Assembly (NCBI RefSeq): GCF_025961205.1
Contig: NZ_JAOQNH010000001.1
Span: forward strand, 1,388,001-1,452,000
Origin: Azospirillum fermentarium
GTDB lineage: Bacteria > Pseudomonadota > Alphaproteobacteria > Azospirillales > Azospirillaceae
Direction of reading: 5' to 3'
Length of the DNA stretch: 64,000 bases
Made by a program: the position numbers and the translations under genes. Shown one piece after another: positions 18,912 to 29,518 of this stretch; the first letter of the stretch is position 1, and each line of letters opens with the position of its first letter. The notes under the pieces were generated by a model. That model saw only the letters and a program-made list of their open reading frames with translations, ran no database searches and was not told the origin of the DNA.

Positions 18912-20126
18912 ATGTCGGAAAAAGTGATTTCCCTTTCCAACCCTTTGGTGGTGCAGGGGGCGTCGATTGTTTCGTTTCAGGTGCGTGAGGATGGACTTTC
19001 CGCCGTCACCGCCGATGGTGATGCGGTTTCCGTGGACCCGGCGGTCCTGACGGCCCTGTCCGGCCGGCCCATCGGCGGCGGCACGGCGGAGGAGCGGGCG
19101 GAACAGGTGACGGCGGCGCTGGCCGCCATTCCCATGTCCTGGGCGGCACAGGGGGACACGCTGGCCGTGACCATGCTGGACGGCAGCACCCGTACCGTGC
19201 CGGCGGCCCCGTTTGCCCAAATGCTGGGGGTGGAGGATGCCGAAACCGCCGCCGCGATCCTGAACGCCGGCGCGGGGCGGGAGGCGGGGGAACCGCGGCT
19301 GGAGGGCGGCGATTCGATCACGGTGGGAACCCTGGCCGGGGCGCTGGCAAAGGGGCTGGCGGGCAAGCTGGGCGGGGCGGTCGGCGGGATGATCATCGAC
19401 GCGCTGTTCCCGTCGCGCAGCATACAGAGCTATTTCGACGAGATGTACCAGAAGATTGCCAAAATGGTGCATCAGGAAATCGTCGCCAACCAGATCGATA
19501 TCATCAATGGAAAGATCAACGGCACCAAAGGGTTCATGTGCAACACATATTCGGTGCGCAAGAAAAGCGGGGCGCCGAAGAGTGAACTTTTCCAGATGGT
19601 CCGCCCTTATGTGGATGAATTCTATTATAATGTGACCTATACCCTGCAAACCAGTAATTACCGTAAGCCGGGTCTGTCGGTCTTCCTTCTGGGGGCGTCG
19701 ATGCACCTGTCGCTGCTGCAGGAACAGGCGCTGGTCGATCCCAGCGCGCCGGAGCCGCGGAAATCCTCCTACGCCACGTCCGTGTCCCGGCAGACGGCGG
19801 ATTACCTCGCCATGGCGCGGGACACCTGGACGGCGATCATCACCGCCCGGCAGGCCCGGCTTGAGAAGAAGGTGTCCACCTTCACCAACCCATACACCCA
19901 CGACACCGTCTTCCTCAGCGGCAAGATCGTTGACAACGAAACCGGGCAGACGATCTATGAAACGAACAACGTGGTGGAGTGGGTCGTCTACAGCGACGGC
20001 CGGATGACTCAGGCCAAGACCGACATCTACTACGACCTGTCCTGCGGGCTGGCCGGCGATGACGGCATCGACGCCCTGTTCGCCAATTGGGAGGGGCTGA
20101 AGACCAACCCGATCCCCAAGACCTGA
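18912..20126 (+). CDS. Orphan protein resembling the pore-forming N-terminal domain of Cry delta-endotoxins
   Basis: This is a 404-residue protein. The ATG at 18912 has GGAGAAGG upstream. Residues about 1-125 form an unrecognised beta-rich leader domain. Residues about 135-330 resemble Endotoxin_N (Cry domain I). A Gly/Ala-rich helix (GKLGGAVGGMIIDALFP) is followed by SIQSYFDEMYQKIAKMVHQE, matching Cry helix 2. KPGLSVFLLGASMHLSLLQE matches the central helix 5 pattern (LLxVYAQAANLHLLLLRD), then a last amphipathic helix pair. Cry domains II and III (receptor and lectin-like) are missing. The end is a short beta-rich segment of about 70 residues. Codons at about 19430-19680 are less GC-rich than those of neighbouring genes. 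No signal peptide is present. Pore formation is inferred from fold resemblance only. Confidence 0.7.
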   Translation: MSEKVISLSNPLVVQGASIVSFQVREDGLSAVTADGDAVSVDPAVLTALSGRPIGGGTAEERAEQVTAALAAIPMSWAAQGDTLAVTMLDGSTRTVPAAPFAQMLGVEDAETAAAILNAGAGREAGEPRLEGGDSITVGTLAGALAKGLAGKLGGAVGGMIIDALFPSRSIQSYFDEMYQKIAKMVHQEIVANQIDIINGKINGTKGFMCNTYSVRKKSGAPKSELFQMVRPYVDEFYYNVTYTLQTSNYRKPGLSVFLLGASMHLSLLQEQALVDPSAPEPRKSSYATSVSRQTADYLAMARDTWTAIITARQARLEKKVSTFTNPYTHDTVFLSGKIVDNETGQTIYETNNVVEWVVYSDGRMTQAKTDIYYDLSCGLAGDDGIDALFANWEGLKTNPIPKT

Positions 20127-20180
20127 AGCCCCACGGCCTGACCCGCCGGCCCGCGGGGGAAACCGGCGGTGCCGTGGCGG

Positions 20181-22010
20181 TCAGTCCGCCGCCACCGCCT
20201 CTTCCGCGTCGCCGCCCGCCTGCTGGCGGGACCACAGGGCGGCATAGGCGCCGCCGTGGGCCAGCAGGTCGGCGTGGCGGCCCCGCTCGATCACCCGGCC
20301 GCCGTCCATCACCAGGATGTCGTCGGCCTCCACCACCGTGGACAGGCGGTGGGCGATGACCAGGGTGGTGCGCCCGCGGCTGACCTCGCGCAGGTTGGCC
20401 TGGATCTCGCGCTCGGTGTGGGTGTCGAGCGCGCTGGTCGCCTCGTCGAACAGCAGGATGGCGGGGTTCTTCAGGATGGCGCGCGCGATGGCCACCCGCT
20501 GCTTCTCGCCGCCCGACAGCTTCAGCCCCCGTTCGCCCACCATGGTCTGGTAGCCGTCGGGCAGGGTGGTGACGAAATGGTGGATGTGAGCCAGCCGGGC
20601 GGCCTGCTCCACCTCCGCCCGGGTGGCGGCGGGGCGGCCATAGGCGATGTTGTAATAAATGGTGTCGTTGAACAGCACCGTGTCCTGGGGAACGATGGCG
20701 ACGGCGGCGCGCACGCTGGCCTGGGTCACCGTGCGGATGTCCTGCCCGTCCACCAGGATGCGGCCGCCGGTGGCGTCGTAGAAGCGGAACAGCAGCCGCC
20801 CGATGGTGGATTTGCCCGCCCCCGACGGGCCGACGATGGCCACCGTGTGGCCGGCGGCCACGGTGAAATCCACCCCCTTCAGGATCGGGCGGCGGGGATC
20901 GTAGCCGAAGGACACGTCCTCGAACCGGATGGCGCCGCCGCCCAGGGCCAGCGGACGCGCGCCGGGGGCGTCGTCCACCTCCCGGTCCTCGCGCAGCAGG
21001 CGGAACAGCCCCTCGATGTCGGCCAGCGCCTGCTTCATCTCGCGGTAGACGAAACCGAAGAAGTTGAGCGGCTGGTAGAGCTGGATCAGATAGGTGTTCA
21101 CCAGCACGAAATCGCCGATGGTCATGCGCCCGGCGGTGATGCCGCGGGCGGCCAGGATCATCACCACCGTCAGCCCGACGGCGATGATCGCCGCCTGCCC
21201 CACGTTCAGCACCGACAGGCTGGTCTGGCTCTTCACCGCCGCCTGCTCATAGGCCGCCAGCGCCTCGTCGTAGCGGCGGGCCTCGTGCTCCTCGTTGCCG
21301 AAGTACTTGACGGTCTCGTAGTTCAGCAGGCTGTCGATGGCCTTGGTGTTGGCGCGGCTGTCCTGCTCGTTCATGCGGCGGCGGAAGCGGGTGCGCCATT
21401 CCGACACCGTGAAGGTATAGGTGATGTACCCCGCCACGGTGACGAAGGTCGCCAGCGCGAACCACACGTCGAACAGCCGCCACAGGATCACCACCACCAG
21501 CGCGATTTCCACCAGCGTCGGCGCGATGGAAAACAGCATGTAGCGCAGCAGCGTCTCGATGGCCCGCGTGCCGCGCTCCAGCGTGCGCGACAGCCCGCCC
21601 GTCTGCCGTTCCAGGTGGAACCGCAGCGACAGGGCGTGCAGATGGCGGAACACCGCCAGCGCCACCCGGCGGATCGCCCGCTGGCCGACCTTGGCGAAGA
21701 TGGCGTCCCGCGCCTCCCCGAACGCAAGCTGGAGGATGCGCGCGGTGCCATAGGCCAGGATCATCCCCACCGGCACCGCGGCCCACCCGGCCCCCTGGGG
21801 AACGTTGGTCAGCGAATCGATGGCGTGCTTGAACAGCAGCGGCACGGTGACGGTGGCGGCCTTGGACCCCAGCAGGCACAGCATGGCCACCACCACCCGC
21901 ACGCGCATTTCACGGGAATCGCGCGGCCATAAATAGGGCACGAGCGTGTGCAGAACCCCCATGTCCTGGGAAAAGCTCAGTTGCGGCGTGGAGGAGTTCA
22001 GGCGGCGCAT
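20181..22010 (-). CDS. ABC exporter, Atm1/HMT1 (ABCB7-like) family, fused permease-ATPase
   Basis: About 609 residues run from the ATG at 22010. An in-frame GTG at 22031 is also possible. Residues about 35-310 hold six membrane helices, with the Atm1 signature FHLERQTGGLSRTLERGTRA and the motif NYETVKYFGNE typical of this subfamily. The ATPase domain has GPSGAGKST, LSGGEKQRVAIARA and ILLFDEATSALD, and the H-loop IAHRLST. Mitochondrial Atm1 and bacterial NaAtm1 export glutathione-linked sulfur or metal compounds. The same role is likely here. It ends near the Cry-like gene, which is convergent with it. Confidence 0.93.
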   Translation of the reverse strand: MRRLNSSTPQLSFSQDMGVLHTLVPYLWPRDSREMRVRVVVAMLCLLGSKAATVTVPLLFKHAIDSLTNVPQGAGWAAVPVGMILAYGTARILQLAFGEARDAIFAKVGQRAIRRVALAVFRHLHALSLRFHLERQTGGLSRTLERGTRAIETLLRYMLFSIAPTLVEIALVVVILWRLFDVWFALATFVTVAGYITYTFTVSEWRTRFRRRMNEQDSRANTKAIDSLLNYETVKYFGNEEHEARRYDEALAAYEQAAVKSQTSLSVLNVGQAAIIAVGLTVVMILAARGITAGRMTIGDFVLVNTYLIQLYQPLNFFGFVYREMKQALADIEGLFRLLREDREVDDAPGARPLALGGGAIRFEDVSFGYDPRRPILKGVDFTVAAGHTVAIVGPSGAGKSTIGRLLFRFYDATGGRILVDGQDIRTVTQASVRAAVAIVPQDTVLFNDTIYYNIAYGRPAATRAEVEQAARLAHIHHFVTTLPDGYQTMVGERGLKLSGGEKQRVAIARAILKNPAILLFDEATSALDTHTEREIQANLREVSRGRTTLVIAHRLSTVVEADDILVMDGGRVIERGRHADLLAHGGAYAALWSRQQAGGDAEEAVAAD

Positions 22011-22201
22011 GGGCGGGGTATCGTCACACAAGGGGGCGGGTCCGGCAACTAACCTAGATCTCCCGGACCGGTCATGGAAGGGCGGCGGTATCGTAAACAG
22101 GTTGGAAACAATTCTCCTCTAATATGTCAAAACGTTCGGCCCCTCCCGGTTCAGGGCCGCAACCTGAGCTTTTTGTTTGCCATTATAACGGGACGCGCGT
22201 G

Positions 22202-24655
22202 ATGCAAAGCGCCAGTTTTTCCGGCCGGTTCAAGGTCGCAACCCGTATTTACACAGGCTTTCTGCTGATTCTGGCCCTGCTTGGGGCCGTGGTCGCCCTG
22301 GGTTACCAGGCGCAGACGTCGGCGGAGGGCGGGTTCGACCGTTATGCGTCCATTGCGGACAACTCCATCCGCATCAACGGAATCACCGCCCATGTGGCGG
22401 CCATGCGCCGCAGCGTCGTCAGCTACTCCTACACCGGCGACTCCAAGGCGGCGGACGCCGTGGTCGCGAGCCAGGGGGAGCTGGAGCCGGCGCTGAAGGA
22501 GGCGATCCGCGTTACCCTCGACCCCACCCGCCGCGCCAATCTGGAACAGATGCTGCGGCTGTTCGAGGAATACCGCGCCAACTTCGTCAAGGTGCAGGAC
22601 CTGCGCAAGCGCCGCGATGCGGTGGTGGATCAGGAACTGACCCCCCTGGGCACCCGTGCGCGCGAGGATATGAGCCGCATCATCGCCACCGCCATGGCCG
22701 ACGGCGATTACGAGGCCGCGGCCCTGGCCGGGCAGGCCCAGGAGGCGCTGATGCAGGTGCGGCTCAGCGTCACGCGCTTCCTCGTCTCCCCCTCGCAAAA
22801 GGCGATTGACGAGGTGCGGGAGCGCGGGGAAAAGCTGAAGACCGCCATGCCGGCGCTGGTCAGCCGCCTCCACAACCCCGAACGCCACCGTCAGGCGCAG
22901 GAGGTGCAGGAACTGGCCACCCGCTTCGTCACCCTGTTCGGCACGGCGGCGGACGCGGTGATGGCCGTCAACGGCCTGACCAACGGCGCCATGGCGAAAG
23001 CGGGCGAGGATTTCGCCGATCTGGCGGAAAAGACCGTCGGCATGCAGCACGCCGCCCTGGGGCAGATCCTGGGCAACGTGCGCACCGAGATGGACGACAA
23101 CCGTATCCAGTCGCTGGTCATCGCCGCCGCCGCCCTGGTGCTGGGGCTGCTGCTGGCGTGGCTGGTGGCGCGGTCGATCGTGCGGCCCGTGACCGACATG
23201 ACCGGCACCATGACCGATCTGGCCGGCGGGAAGCTGGACGTCGTGATTCCCGCCCTGGACAATCAGGACGAGATCGGGTCCATGGCCAAGGCCGTGCAGG
23301 TGTTCAAGGACAACGCCATCGAAAAGCAGCGGATGGACGAGGCCGAGCGCGCCCGCATCGAACAGGAGCGCCGCGAGGACGAGGCGCAACGCGCCCGCGA
23401 ACAGGCCATCGGCCAGGAAATCGCCGCCCTGATCGATTCGGTGTCCAAGGGCGACCTCAGCCGCCGCATCGATCTGGCCGGCAAGGACGGCTTCTACCGC
23501 ACCATGTCGGAGGGCATCAACCGCCTGACCGACACCGTGCAGTCGGTGATCCGCGATCTGGCCCAGGTTCTGGGGGCGCTGTCCGAAGGTGACCTGAACA
23601 TCCGCCTGACCAAGGACTACCAGGGGGCGTTCCAGGCGTTGAAGACCGATTTCAACGCCACCTCCGAAAAGCTGGCCCAGATCGTCGGGCAGATCACCCA
23701 GTCCGCCGACACCATCGCGTCCGCGTCGTCGGAGGTGTCCATGGGCTCCTCCGACCTCGCCGAGCGCACCGAGCAGCAGGCCTCCTCGCTGGAGGAGACC
23801 GCGGCCAGCATGGAAGAGCTGGGCGCCACCGTGCGCTCCAACGCCGACAACGCCCAGCGCGCCAACCGCATGGCGGCGGATGCCCGTTCGGCTGCCGAAT
23901 CCGGCGGGCAGGTGGCCGGTGCCGCGGTGGAGGCCATGCGGCGGATCGAGGATTCCAGCCGCAAGATCACCGACATCATCGGCGTGATCGACGAAATCGC
24001 GTTCCAGACCAACCTGCTGGCGCTCAACGCCGCGGTGGAGGCGGCGCGGGCCGGCGATGCGGGCCGCGGCTTCGCCGTGGTGGCGCAGGAGGTGCGCAAC
24101 CTCGCCCAGCGCTCGGCCCAGGCGTCCAAGGAAATCAAGTCCCTGATCATGGACAGCGATTCCCAGGTCCGTGGCGGCGTGGAACTGGTGCAGAAGGCCG
24201 GGGCGGCGCTGGAGGGCATCGTCAGTGGCGTGCACGAGGTGGCTTCCCTGATCGCCGAAATGGCGTCGGCGTCCACCGAGCAGGCGTCGGCCCTGGACGA
24301 GATCAACTCCGCCGTCGCCCAGATGGACGAGATGACCCAGAAGAACGCGGCCCTGGTGGAGGAAACCACCGCCGCCGCCCAGGCCATGGCGGGGCAGGCC
24401 GGCGACCTGAAGGCCCTGATCGGCTTCTTCAAGCTGTCGGGGGCGGCAGCCGTGCCGGTGGTTTCGGCCCCGGTGCGCACCGCCCACGCCGTCCCCGCGG
24501 CGGCTCCGGCCCGGCGCCCGGCGGCGGCCAAGCCCGCGGCGAAACCGGCGGCTCATCCGGTGTCCAAGCCCAAGCTGGTCAGCAGCACGACCGCGGCGGC
24601 CCCCGCCGCGACCCTGCGCCATGCCGACGACGACGACGACTGGAAGGAGTTCTGA
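22202..24655 (+). CDS. Transmembrane methyl-accepting chemotaxis protein with C-terminal WKEF tether
   Basis: This is an 817-residue protein. The ATG at 22202 has GGGA nine bases upstream, and the earlier ATG at 22124 has none. TM1 is about residues 16-34, followed by a periplasmic helical domain of about 265 residues (4HB or HBM-like, many Arg/Glu-rich helices). TM2 is about 302-325, with HAMP about 325-378 and a second HAMP-like unit before the signalling domain. The tip [17 protein letters not shown] lies near 601. After the signalling helices comes an Ala/Pro/Lys-rich flexible linker ending in five Asp and WKEF, which resembles the NWETF pentapeptide that tethers CheR/CheB. The ligand is unknown. 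Confidence 0.93.
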   Translation: MQSASFSGRFKVATRIYTGFLLILALLGAVVALGYQAQTSAEGGFDRYASIADNSIRINGITAHVAAMRRSVVSYSYTGDSKAADAVVASQGELEPALKEAIRVTLDPTRRANLEQMLRLFEEYRANFVKVQDLRKRRDAVVDQELTPLGTRAREDMSRIIATAMADGDYEAAALAGQAQEALMQVRLSVTRFLVSPSQKAIDEVRERGEKLKTAMPALVSRLHNPERHRQAQEVQELATRFVTLFGTAADAVMAVNGLTNGAMAKAGEDFADLAEKTVGMQHAALGQILGNVRTEMDDNRIQSLVIAAAALVLGLLLAWLVARSIVRPVTDMTGTMTDLAGGKLDVVIPALDNQDEIGSMAKAVQVFKDNAIEKQRMDEAERARIEQERREDEAQRAREQAIGQEIAALIDSVSKGDLSRRIDLAGKDGFYRTMSEGINRLTDTVQSVIRDLAQVLGALSEGDLNIRLTKDYQGAFQALKTDFNATSEKLAQIVGQITQSADTIASASSEVSMGSSDLAERTEQQASSLEETAASMEELGATVRSNADNAQRANRMAADARSAAESGGQVAGAAVEAMRRIEDSSRKITDIIGVIDEIAFQTNLLALNAAVEAARAGDAGRGFAVVAQEVRNLAQRSAQASKEIKSLIMDSDSQVRGGVELVQKAGAALEGIVSGVHEVASLIAEMASASTEQASALDEINSAVAQMDEMTQKNAALVEETTAAAQAMAGQAGDLKALIGFFKLSGAAAVPVVSAPVRTAHAVPAAAPARRPAAAKPAAKPAAHPVSKPKLVSSTTAAAPAATLRHADDDDDWKEF

Positions 24656-24677
24656 GCCAAGGGTTCCGGAACCAAAG

Positions 24678-24714
24678 AAAAACCCCTCGTCCCGGCAGGG
24701 AGAGGGGTTTTTTT
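24678..24714. terminator. Bidirectional terminator between MCP and ahcY
   Basis: An 11-bp stem (AAAAACCCCTC / GAGGGGTTTTT) with a 13-base loop and a T run on the plus strand and matching A run for the minus strand. It serves the two convergent genes. Confidence 0.9.
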
Positions 24715-24772
24715 CTGTGAGTGCGGAGCCGTTCCCCGTCCCTGATGCCAGGGACGGGGCGGCGGCATCCGA

Positions 24773-26074
<1,302 letters not shown>

Positions 26075-26194
26075 GAACGATGCTCCTGACGAACGGAAAT
26101 GGATGGCGCGGGCCGGGGGGGGCGGGCACGGCGCCACCCCGCGGGTCACCGCGGCACGGTCCCTGATGTACCAACCCGCGGCATTCCTTGCAAG

Positions 26195-26212
26195 CATAAA
26201 GATATCTTTATG
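26195..26212. promoter_or_regulatory. 18-bp perfect palindrome upstream of ahcY, candidate SahR-type operator
   Basis: CATAAAGATATCTTTATG reads identically on both strands, in otherwise GC-rich DNA. It lies 120 bases before the ahcY start and 100 before the stomatin-like gene on the other strand. ArsR-family SahR regulators control ahcY and methionine-cycle genes in many proteobacteria through AT-rich palindromes of this general shape. The assignment to SahR is inference. No sahR gene is in the window. Confidence 0.65.
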
Positions 26213-26312
26213 TCTTAAAGTTTGGTGACGCCACGTGCCGTGGGATGGCAGTGGATCGTGGATTGTTGCCGTGCCACTCTGGTCAACGGTCGGAACAGGG
26301 AGCCGTACGACG

Positions 26313-27287
26313 ATGGATCTCAGCGCCTTTTCGGTTTTCGCCATTGCGTTGCTGCTGTTCGCGGTGGTGCTGGTGGTCAAGGGGGTGAAGACGGTGCCCC
26401 AGGGCCAGGAATGGACGGTGGAACGGTTCGGGCGCTACACCCACACCCTGCCGCCGGGGCTGCATCTGGTGATCCCCGTCATCGACAGCATCGGCGCCCG
26501 CCAGAACATGATGGAAACCGTGCTGGACGTGCCGTCGCAGGAGGTCATCACCAAGGACAACGCCATGGTCACCGTGGACGGCGTGGTCTTCTATCAGGTG
26601 GTGGACGCCGCCCGCGCCTCGTACGAGGTGCAGAACCTCCAGCAGGCGATCCTGAACCTGACCATGACCAACGTGCGCACGGTCATGGGGTCGATGGATC
26701 TGGACGAGTTGCTGTCCCAGCGCGACAAGATCAACGTGCAGCTTCTGACCGTGGTGGACGAGGCGACGACGCCGTGGGGTGTGAAGGTCACCCGCATCGA
26801 GATCCGCGACATCCAGCCGCCGCGGGATCTGGTGGACAGCATGGCCCGGCAGATGAAGGCCGAACGCGACCGCCGCGCCGCCATCCTGGAGGCCGAGGGG
26901 CTGCGTCAGGCGGCCATCCTGCGCGCCGAGGGCGAGAAGCAGGCGGCGATCCTCCAGGCCGAGGGCCGGCGCGAAGCCGCCTTCCGCGATGCCGAGGCCC
27001 GCGAACGCGAAGCGGCGGCGGAAGCCGAAGCCACCCGGCTGGTGTCGGAGGCGATCCAGAACGGCGGGGTGCAGGCCATCAACTACTTCGTCGCCCAGCG
27101 CTATGTGGAATCGCTGACCCAACTGGCCTCCGCCCCCAATCAGAAGGTGCTGTTCCTGCCGCTGGAAGCCGCCGGGGTGATCGGCGCCATCGGCGGCGTG
27201 GCGGAAATCGCCCGCGAGGCCTTCGCCGACGGTACGCCGGCGCGCAAGGCCGGCCCGTGGACCCCGCCGCCGGGGGGAGCGCGATGA
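26313..27287 (+). CDS. Stomatin/prohibitin-like SPFH membrane protease regulator (QmcA-like)
   Basis: This is a 324-residue protein. The start [16 protein letters not shown] at 26313 has AGGGAG about 11 bases upstream. The N-terminal membrane helix (residues 4-25) is followed by the SPFH domain ([41 protein letters not shown]), then a long Glu/Ala/Arg coiled coil ([19 protein letters not shown] repeats) that drives ring assembly. It overlaps the following nfeD gene by four bases, the usual stomatin-NfeD operon. Such pairs form membrane microdomain scaffolds and influence protease activity. Confidence 0.93.
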   Translation: MDLSAFSVFAIALLLFAVVLVVKGVKTVPQGQEWTVERFGRYTHTLPPGLHLVIPVIDSIGARQNMMETVLDVPSQEVITKDNAMVTVDGVVFYQVVDAARASYEVQNLQQAILNLTMTNVRTVMGSMDLDELLSQRDKINVQLLTVVDEATTPWGVKVTRIEIRDIQPPRDLVDSMARQMKAERDRRAAILEAEGLRQAAILRAEGEKQAAILQAEGRREAAFRDAEAREREAAAEAEATRLVSEAIQNGGVQAINYFVAQRYVESLTQLASAPNQKVLFLPLEAAGVIGAIGGVAEIAREAFADGTPARKAGPWTPPPGGAR

Positions 27288-27742
27288 CCGGAGGCACGGG
27301 CGGGCTGGTGGTGGAATTCTGGTACTGGCTGGTGCTGGCCGCCGCCCTGGCCGGGCTGGAGATGGTGGCACCGGGGGCGGTGCTGATCTGGCTGGGGGCC
27401 GCCGCCGCCGTGGTGGGCACCGTCCTGTGGCTGGTCCCGGAATTGACGTGGCAGGGGCAGTTGCTGCTGTTCGCCGGCCTGTCCATCGCCTTCGTCTTCC
27501 TGGGCCGCCGGGTGTTCGGGCGGGGGGAGGGGGCGGAGCCTCACCCCACGCTGAACCGGCGGGCCACCCAGTACGTGGGCACCATTCATTCCCTGGCCAC
27601 GCCGCTGGTCAACGGCCGGGGCCGGGTGCAGGTGGGCGACACCCAATGGACCGCCGAAGGGGTGGAGGATCTGCCCGCCGGCACCCGCGTACGGGTGGTC
27701 GGCGCCGACGGGGTTGTGCTGAAGGTCGAGCGGGCGGAATAA
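27284..27742 (+). CDS. NfeD family membrane protein
   Basis: This is a 152-residue protein whose ATG overlaps the stomatin stop (ATGA), with GGGGGAG upstream. Residues about 10-85 contain three membrane helices (YWLVLAAALAGLEMVAPGAV, WLGAAAAVVGTVLWLV, LLLFAGLSIAFVFLG). The C-terminal 60 residues are the NfeD OB-fold (GRGRVQVGDTQWTAEG). It is the short, truncated-type NfeD without the ClpP-like protease. It partners the SPFH protein encoded just before it. Confidence 0.92.
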   Translation: MTGGTGGLVVEFWYWLVLAAALAGLEMVAPGAVLIWLGAAAAVVGTVLWLVPELTWQGQLLLFAGLSIAFVFLGRRVFGRGEGAEPHPTLNRRATQYVGTIHSLATPLVNGRGRVQVGDTQWTAEGVEDLPAGTRVRVVGADGVVLKVERAE

Positions 27743-27820
27743 TCAGCACGCATAGGTAACCATCTTGACAGGTCCGGCCCGCGGGGCGATCTTGGATGCG
27801 GATGGATGGAGTGCCGCCCC

Positions 27821-28156
27821 ATGGACGCTGAACTGAAGACGATTCTGGGCCAGTTGGTGACCAAGATCGATACGCTGGCCACCAAGGATGATATCCGGCG
27901 GCTCGAAGAAACCCAGCTTCGCCACGGCGAGATGCTCCAGCAGCATGGAGAGATGCTCCAGCAGCATGGCGCAATGCTCCAGCATCACGGGAAAATGCTC
28001 CAGCAGCATGGTGACCGGCTGACGGCGATCGAAGCCCAGCTTCAACGCCAGAGCGAGCGGCTGATGGTGATCGACGCGCGGCTGGACGAACAGCGTCAGA
28101 CCATCAACGCCCTGATCCCCATGCGCATCGCCGCGGTTCCTCCGGCGGCGGAATGA
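27821..28156 (+). CDS. Small coiled-coil protein with tandem heptad repeats
   Basis: This is a 111-residue protein. The ATG at 27821 has GGAG ten bases upstream. After a short acidic/Leu start (KTILGQLVTKIDTLATKDDI), residues about 36-63 are four near-copies of a seven-residue unit (EMLQQHG, EMLQQHG, AMLQHHG, KMLQQHG), followed by further helix to about residue 98. This predicts a long continuous coiled coil. It has no signal peptide or membrane helix. Similar short proteins occur near mobile or regulatory genes but I cannot name a family. It lies 78 bases after nfeD and may be cotranscribed. Confidence 0.65.
   Translation: MDAELKTILGQLVTKIDTLATKDDIRRLEETQLRHGEMLQQHGEMLQQHGAMLQHHGKMLQQHGDRLTAIEAQLQRQSERLMVIDARLDEQRQTINALIPMRIAAVPPAAE
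27926..28009 (+). repeat. Four tandem 21-bp repeats inside the coiled-coil gene
   Basis: Units at 27926-27946, 27947-27967, 27968-27988 and 27989-28009 share the core ATGCTCCAGCA. Each encodes exactly one heptad. Units 1 and 2 differ at a single base, so copy-number change by slippage without frameshift is possible. Confidence 0.9.
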
Positions 28157-28240
28157 CGCCTCTCCTCTTGTTTCGATGACGGCCCGGACGGGCAGGGCGC
28201 CGCACCCATGGGGGACGGCGCCCTTTTCTCAATCGGCCCG

Positions 28241-29017
28241 TTACGCCAGCAGCGGCATCATGGCCGCCACCAGCGGGTGGCGCACGATGTCGGCGGTGGT
28301 CAGGTGGACGACGGCCACGCCGTCCAGCGCTTCCAGCCGGCGGGCGGCTTCGGTCAGGCCGGAGAGTTCGGGCAGCAGGTCGGTCTGGTCCGGGTCGCCG
28401 GTCACCACCATGGTGGAATGCCAGCCCAGCCGGGTCAGCAGCATCTTGATCTGGGGATAGGTCATGTTCTGCGCCTCGTCCACCACGACGAAGCTGCGCG
28501 ACAGGGTGCGTCCGCGCATATAGGCCAGCGGTGCCACCTCCACCGTGCCGTCCTTGACCATCTGGCGCACCTGCCGCGCCCCCACCCGGTCGGCCAGGGC
28601 GTCGTAGATGGGGCGCATCCACGGGTCCATCTTGTCGTTGATGTCACCGGGCAGGAAGCCCAGGCTTTCCCCCGCCTCCACCACCGGGCGGGTGATGACC
28701 ACGCGCCCGACGCGGCCGGCGGTCAGCGCCTCCACCGCCTTGGTCACCGCCAGATAGGTCTTGCCGGTGCCCGCCGGGCCGACGGCGATGGTCAGCGGGT
28801 GGGCGTCGATGGCCGCCATCAGCGCTTCCTGGTTGGCGGTGCGGGGCTTGACCGTCTTCAGATAGCTCTGGTCGCGGGCGTCGTCCGCCGGCCCGAACCC
28901 GGCGGGGGCCCTTGACCTGCCGGCGCCGCGCCGGCTCTTGCCGCACCCGTCGCCGTCCAGGGGGTGCCAGGTGCCGTAACCGGTGCCGTGACCATCGGGG
29001 GGAGGTGCCATCGTCAT
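28241..29017 (-). CDS. PhoH-like ATPase
   Basis: This is a 258-residue protein. A low-complexity N-terminus of about 50 residues precedes the PhoH domain. Walker A GPAGTGKT is at residues 80-87, VVITRPVVEAGESLGFLPGD follows, and Walker B FVVVDEAQNM is near 176-185 with MVVTGDPDQTDL after it. It lacks the KH domain and YbeZ context (no ybeY, lnt or corC nearby), so it is a short PhoH paralogue. It is probably RNA-linked, but the substrate is unknown. It is divergent from minC across a 500-base gap. Confidence 0.88.
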   Translation of the reverse strand: MTMAPPPDGHGTGYGTWHPLDGDGCGKSRRGAGRSRAPAGFGPADDARDQSYLKTVKPRTANQEALMAAIDAHPLTIAVGPAGTGKTYLAVTKAVEALTAGRVGRVVITRPVVEAGESLGFLPGDINDKMDPWMRPIYDALADRVGARQVRQMVKDGTVEVAPLAYMRGRTLSRSFVVVDEAQNMTYPQIKMLLTRLGWHSTMVVTGDPDQTDLLPELSGLTEAARRLEALDGVAVVHLTTADIVRHPLVAAMMPLLA

Positions 29018-29518
29018 CTCCAGTGCGGTGGAAAGGGACGGAAGAGGGGGCCGCCGGGCACAAAAAACCCCCCAGGCCGGAACGGCGAGGAGGGCGGGCG
29101 GGGGAGGCGGCGCCGGTGCGTGCCCTGCCGGAACACCGGCGGGGGTGCGGGAAGGGGCGGTTGCATCGGGGGCGGTCGGATCACGCCGGGCCTCGCGCCG
29201 TTGGAGCAGCGGTTACCCAGAGAATAGGCAATGCTGCACCGCATGTCAGTGTCTTCTGCGGCTAACACGAAATATTCACATCCCCTCCCACAGGCCAGGG
29301 CCGGGCGGGGGAATCCCTTTACCGCTTCGGGGTGATTCGATTACTCTTTCCACCGCCGGACGAGGCGGGGGCCCCGGTGGCGGACCACCGCCGGCACAGG
29401 GGCTGATCGTGGGGCTTGAAGTCGGGCGCGGCGGCTCGCTAGAACGTGGGCCGGGCGCCCCTCAGCCGGTGCCGCACACGCCGGTGTCGAGACCGGAAGC
29501 AGATAAGGATCAAGGGCG
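29018..29518. other. 501-base divergent intergenic region between phoH-like gene and minC
   Basis: No gene is supported here. Open frames in this gap have no coding character. It must hold promoters for phoH on the minus strand and minCDE on the plus strand. A less GC-rich stretch at about 29240-29300 (AATATTCACATCC region) is the likely core. I cannot identify a precise promoter. A short leader with AAGGATCAAGGG precedes the minC GTG. Confidence 0.5.

Noticed and set aside
18713..18940. 75-residue minus-strand frame in the AT-rich island, opposite the Cry-like gene start
   Set aside because: No ribosome site, no coding character, and it overlaps the well-supported start of the plus-strand gene. 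I considered an immunity or antitoxin role but nothing supports it.
22151..24622. 823-residue minus-strand frame opposite the large MCP
   Set aside because: It is a low-complexity antisense shadow of a fully motif-bearing receptor gene.
26075..26194. SAH or SAM riboswitch in the ahcY leader
   Set aside because: I looked for the conserved pseudoknot cores but saw only GC-rich DNA without the expected blocks. The palindrome explains regulation more simply.
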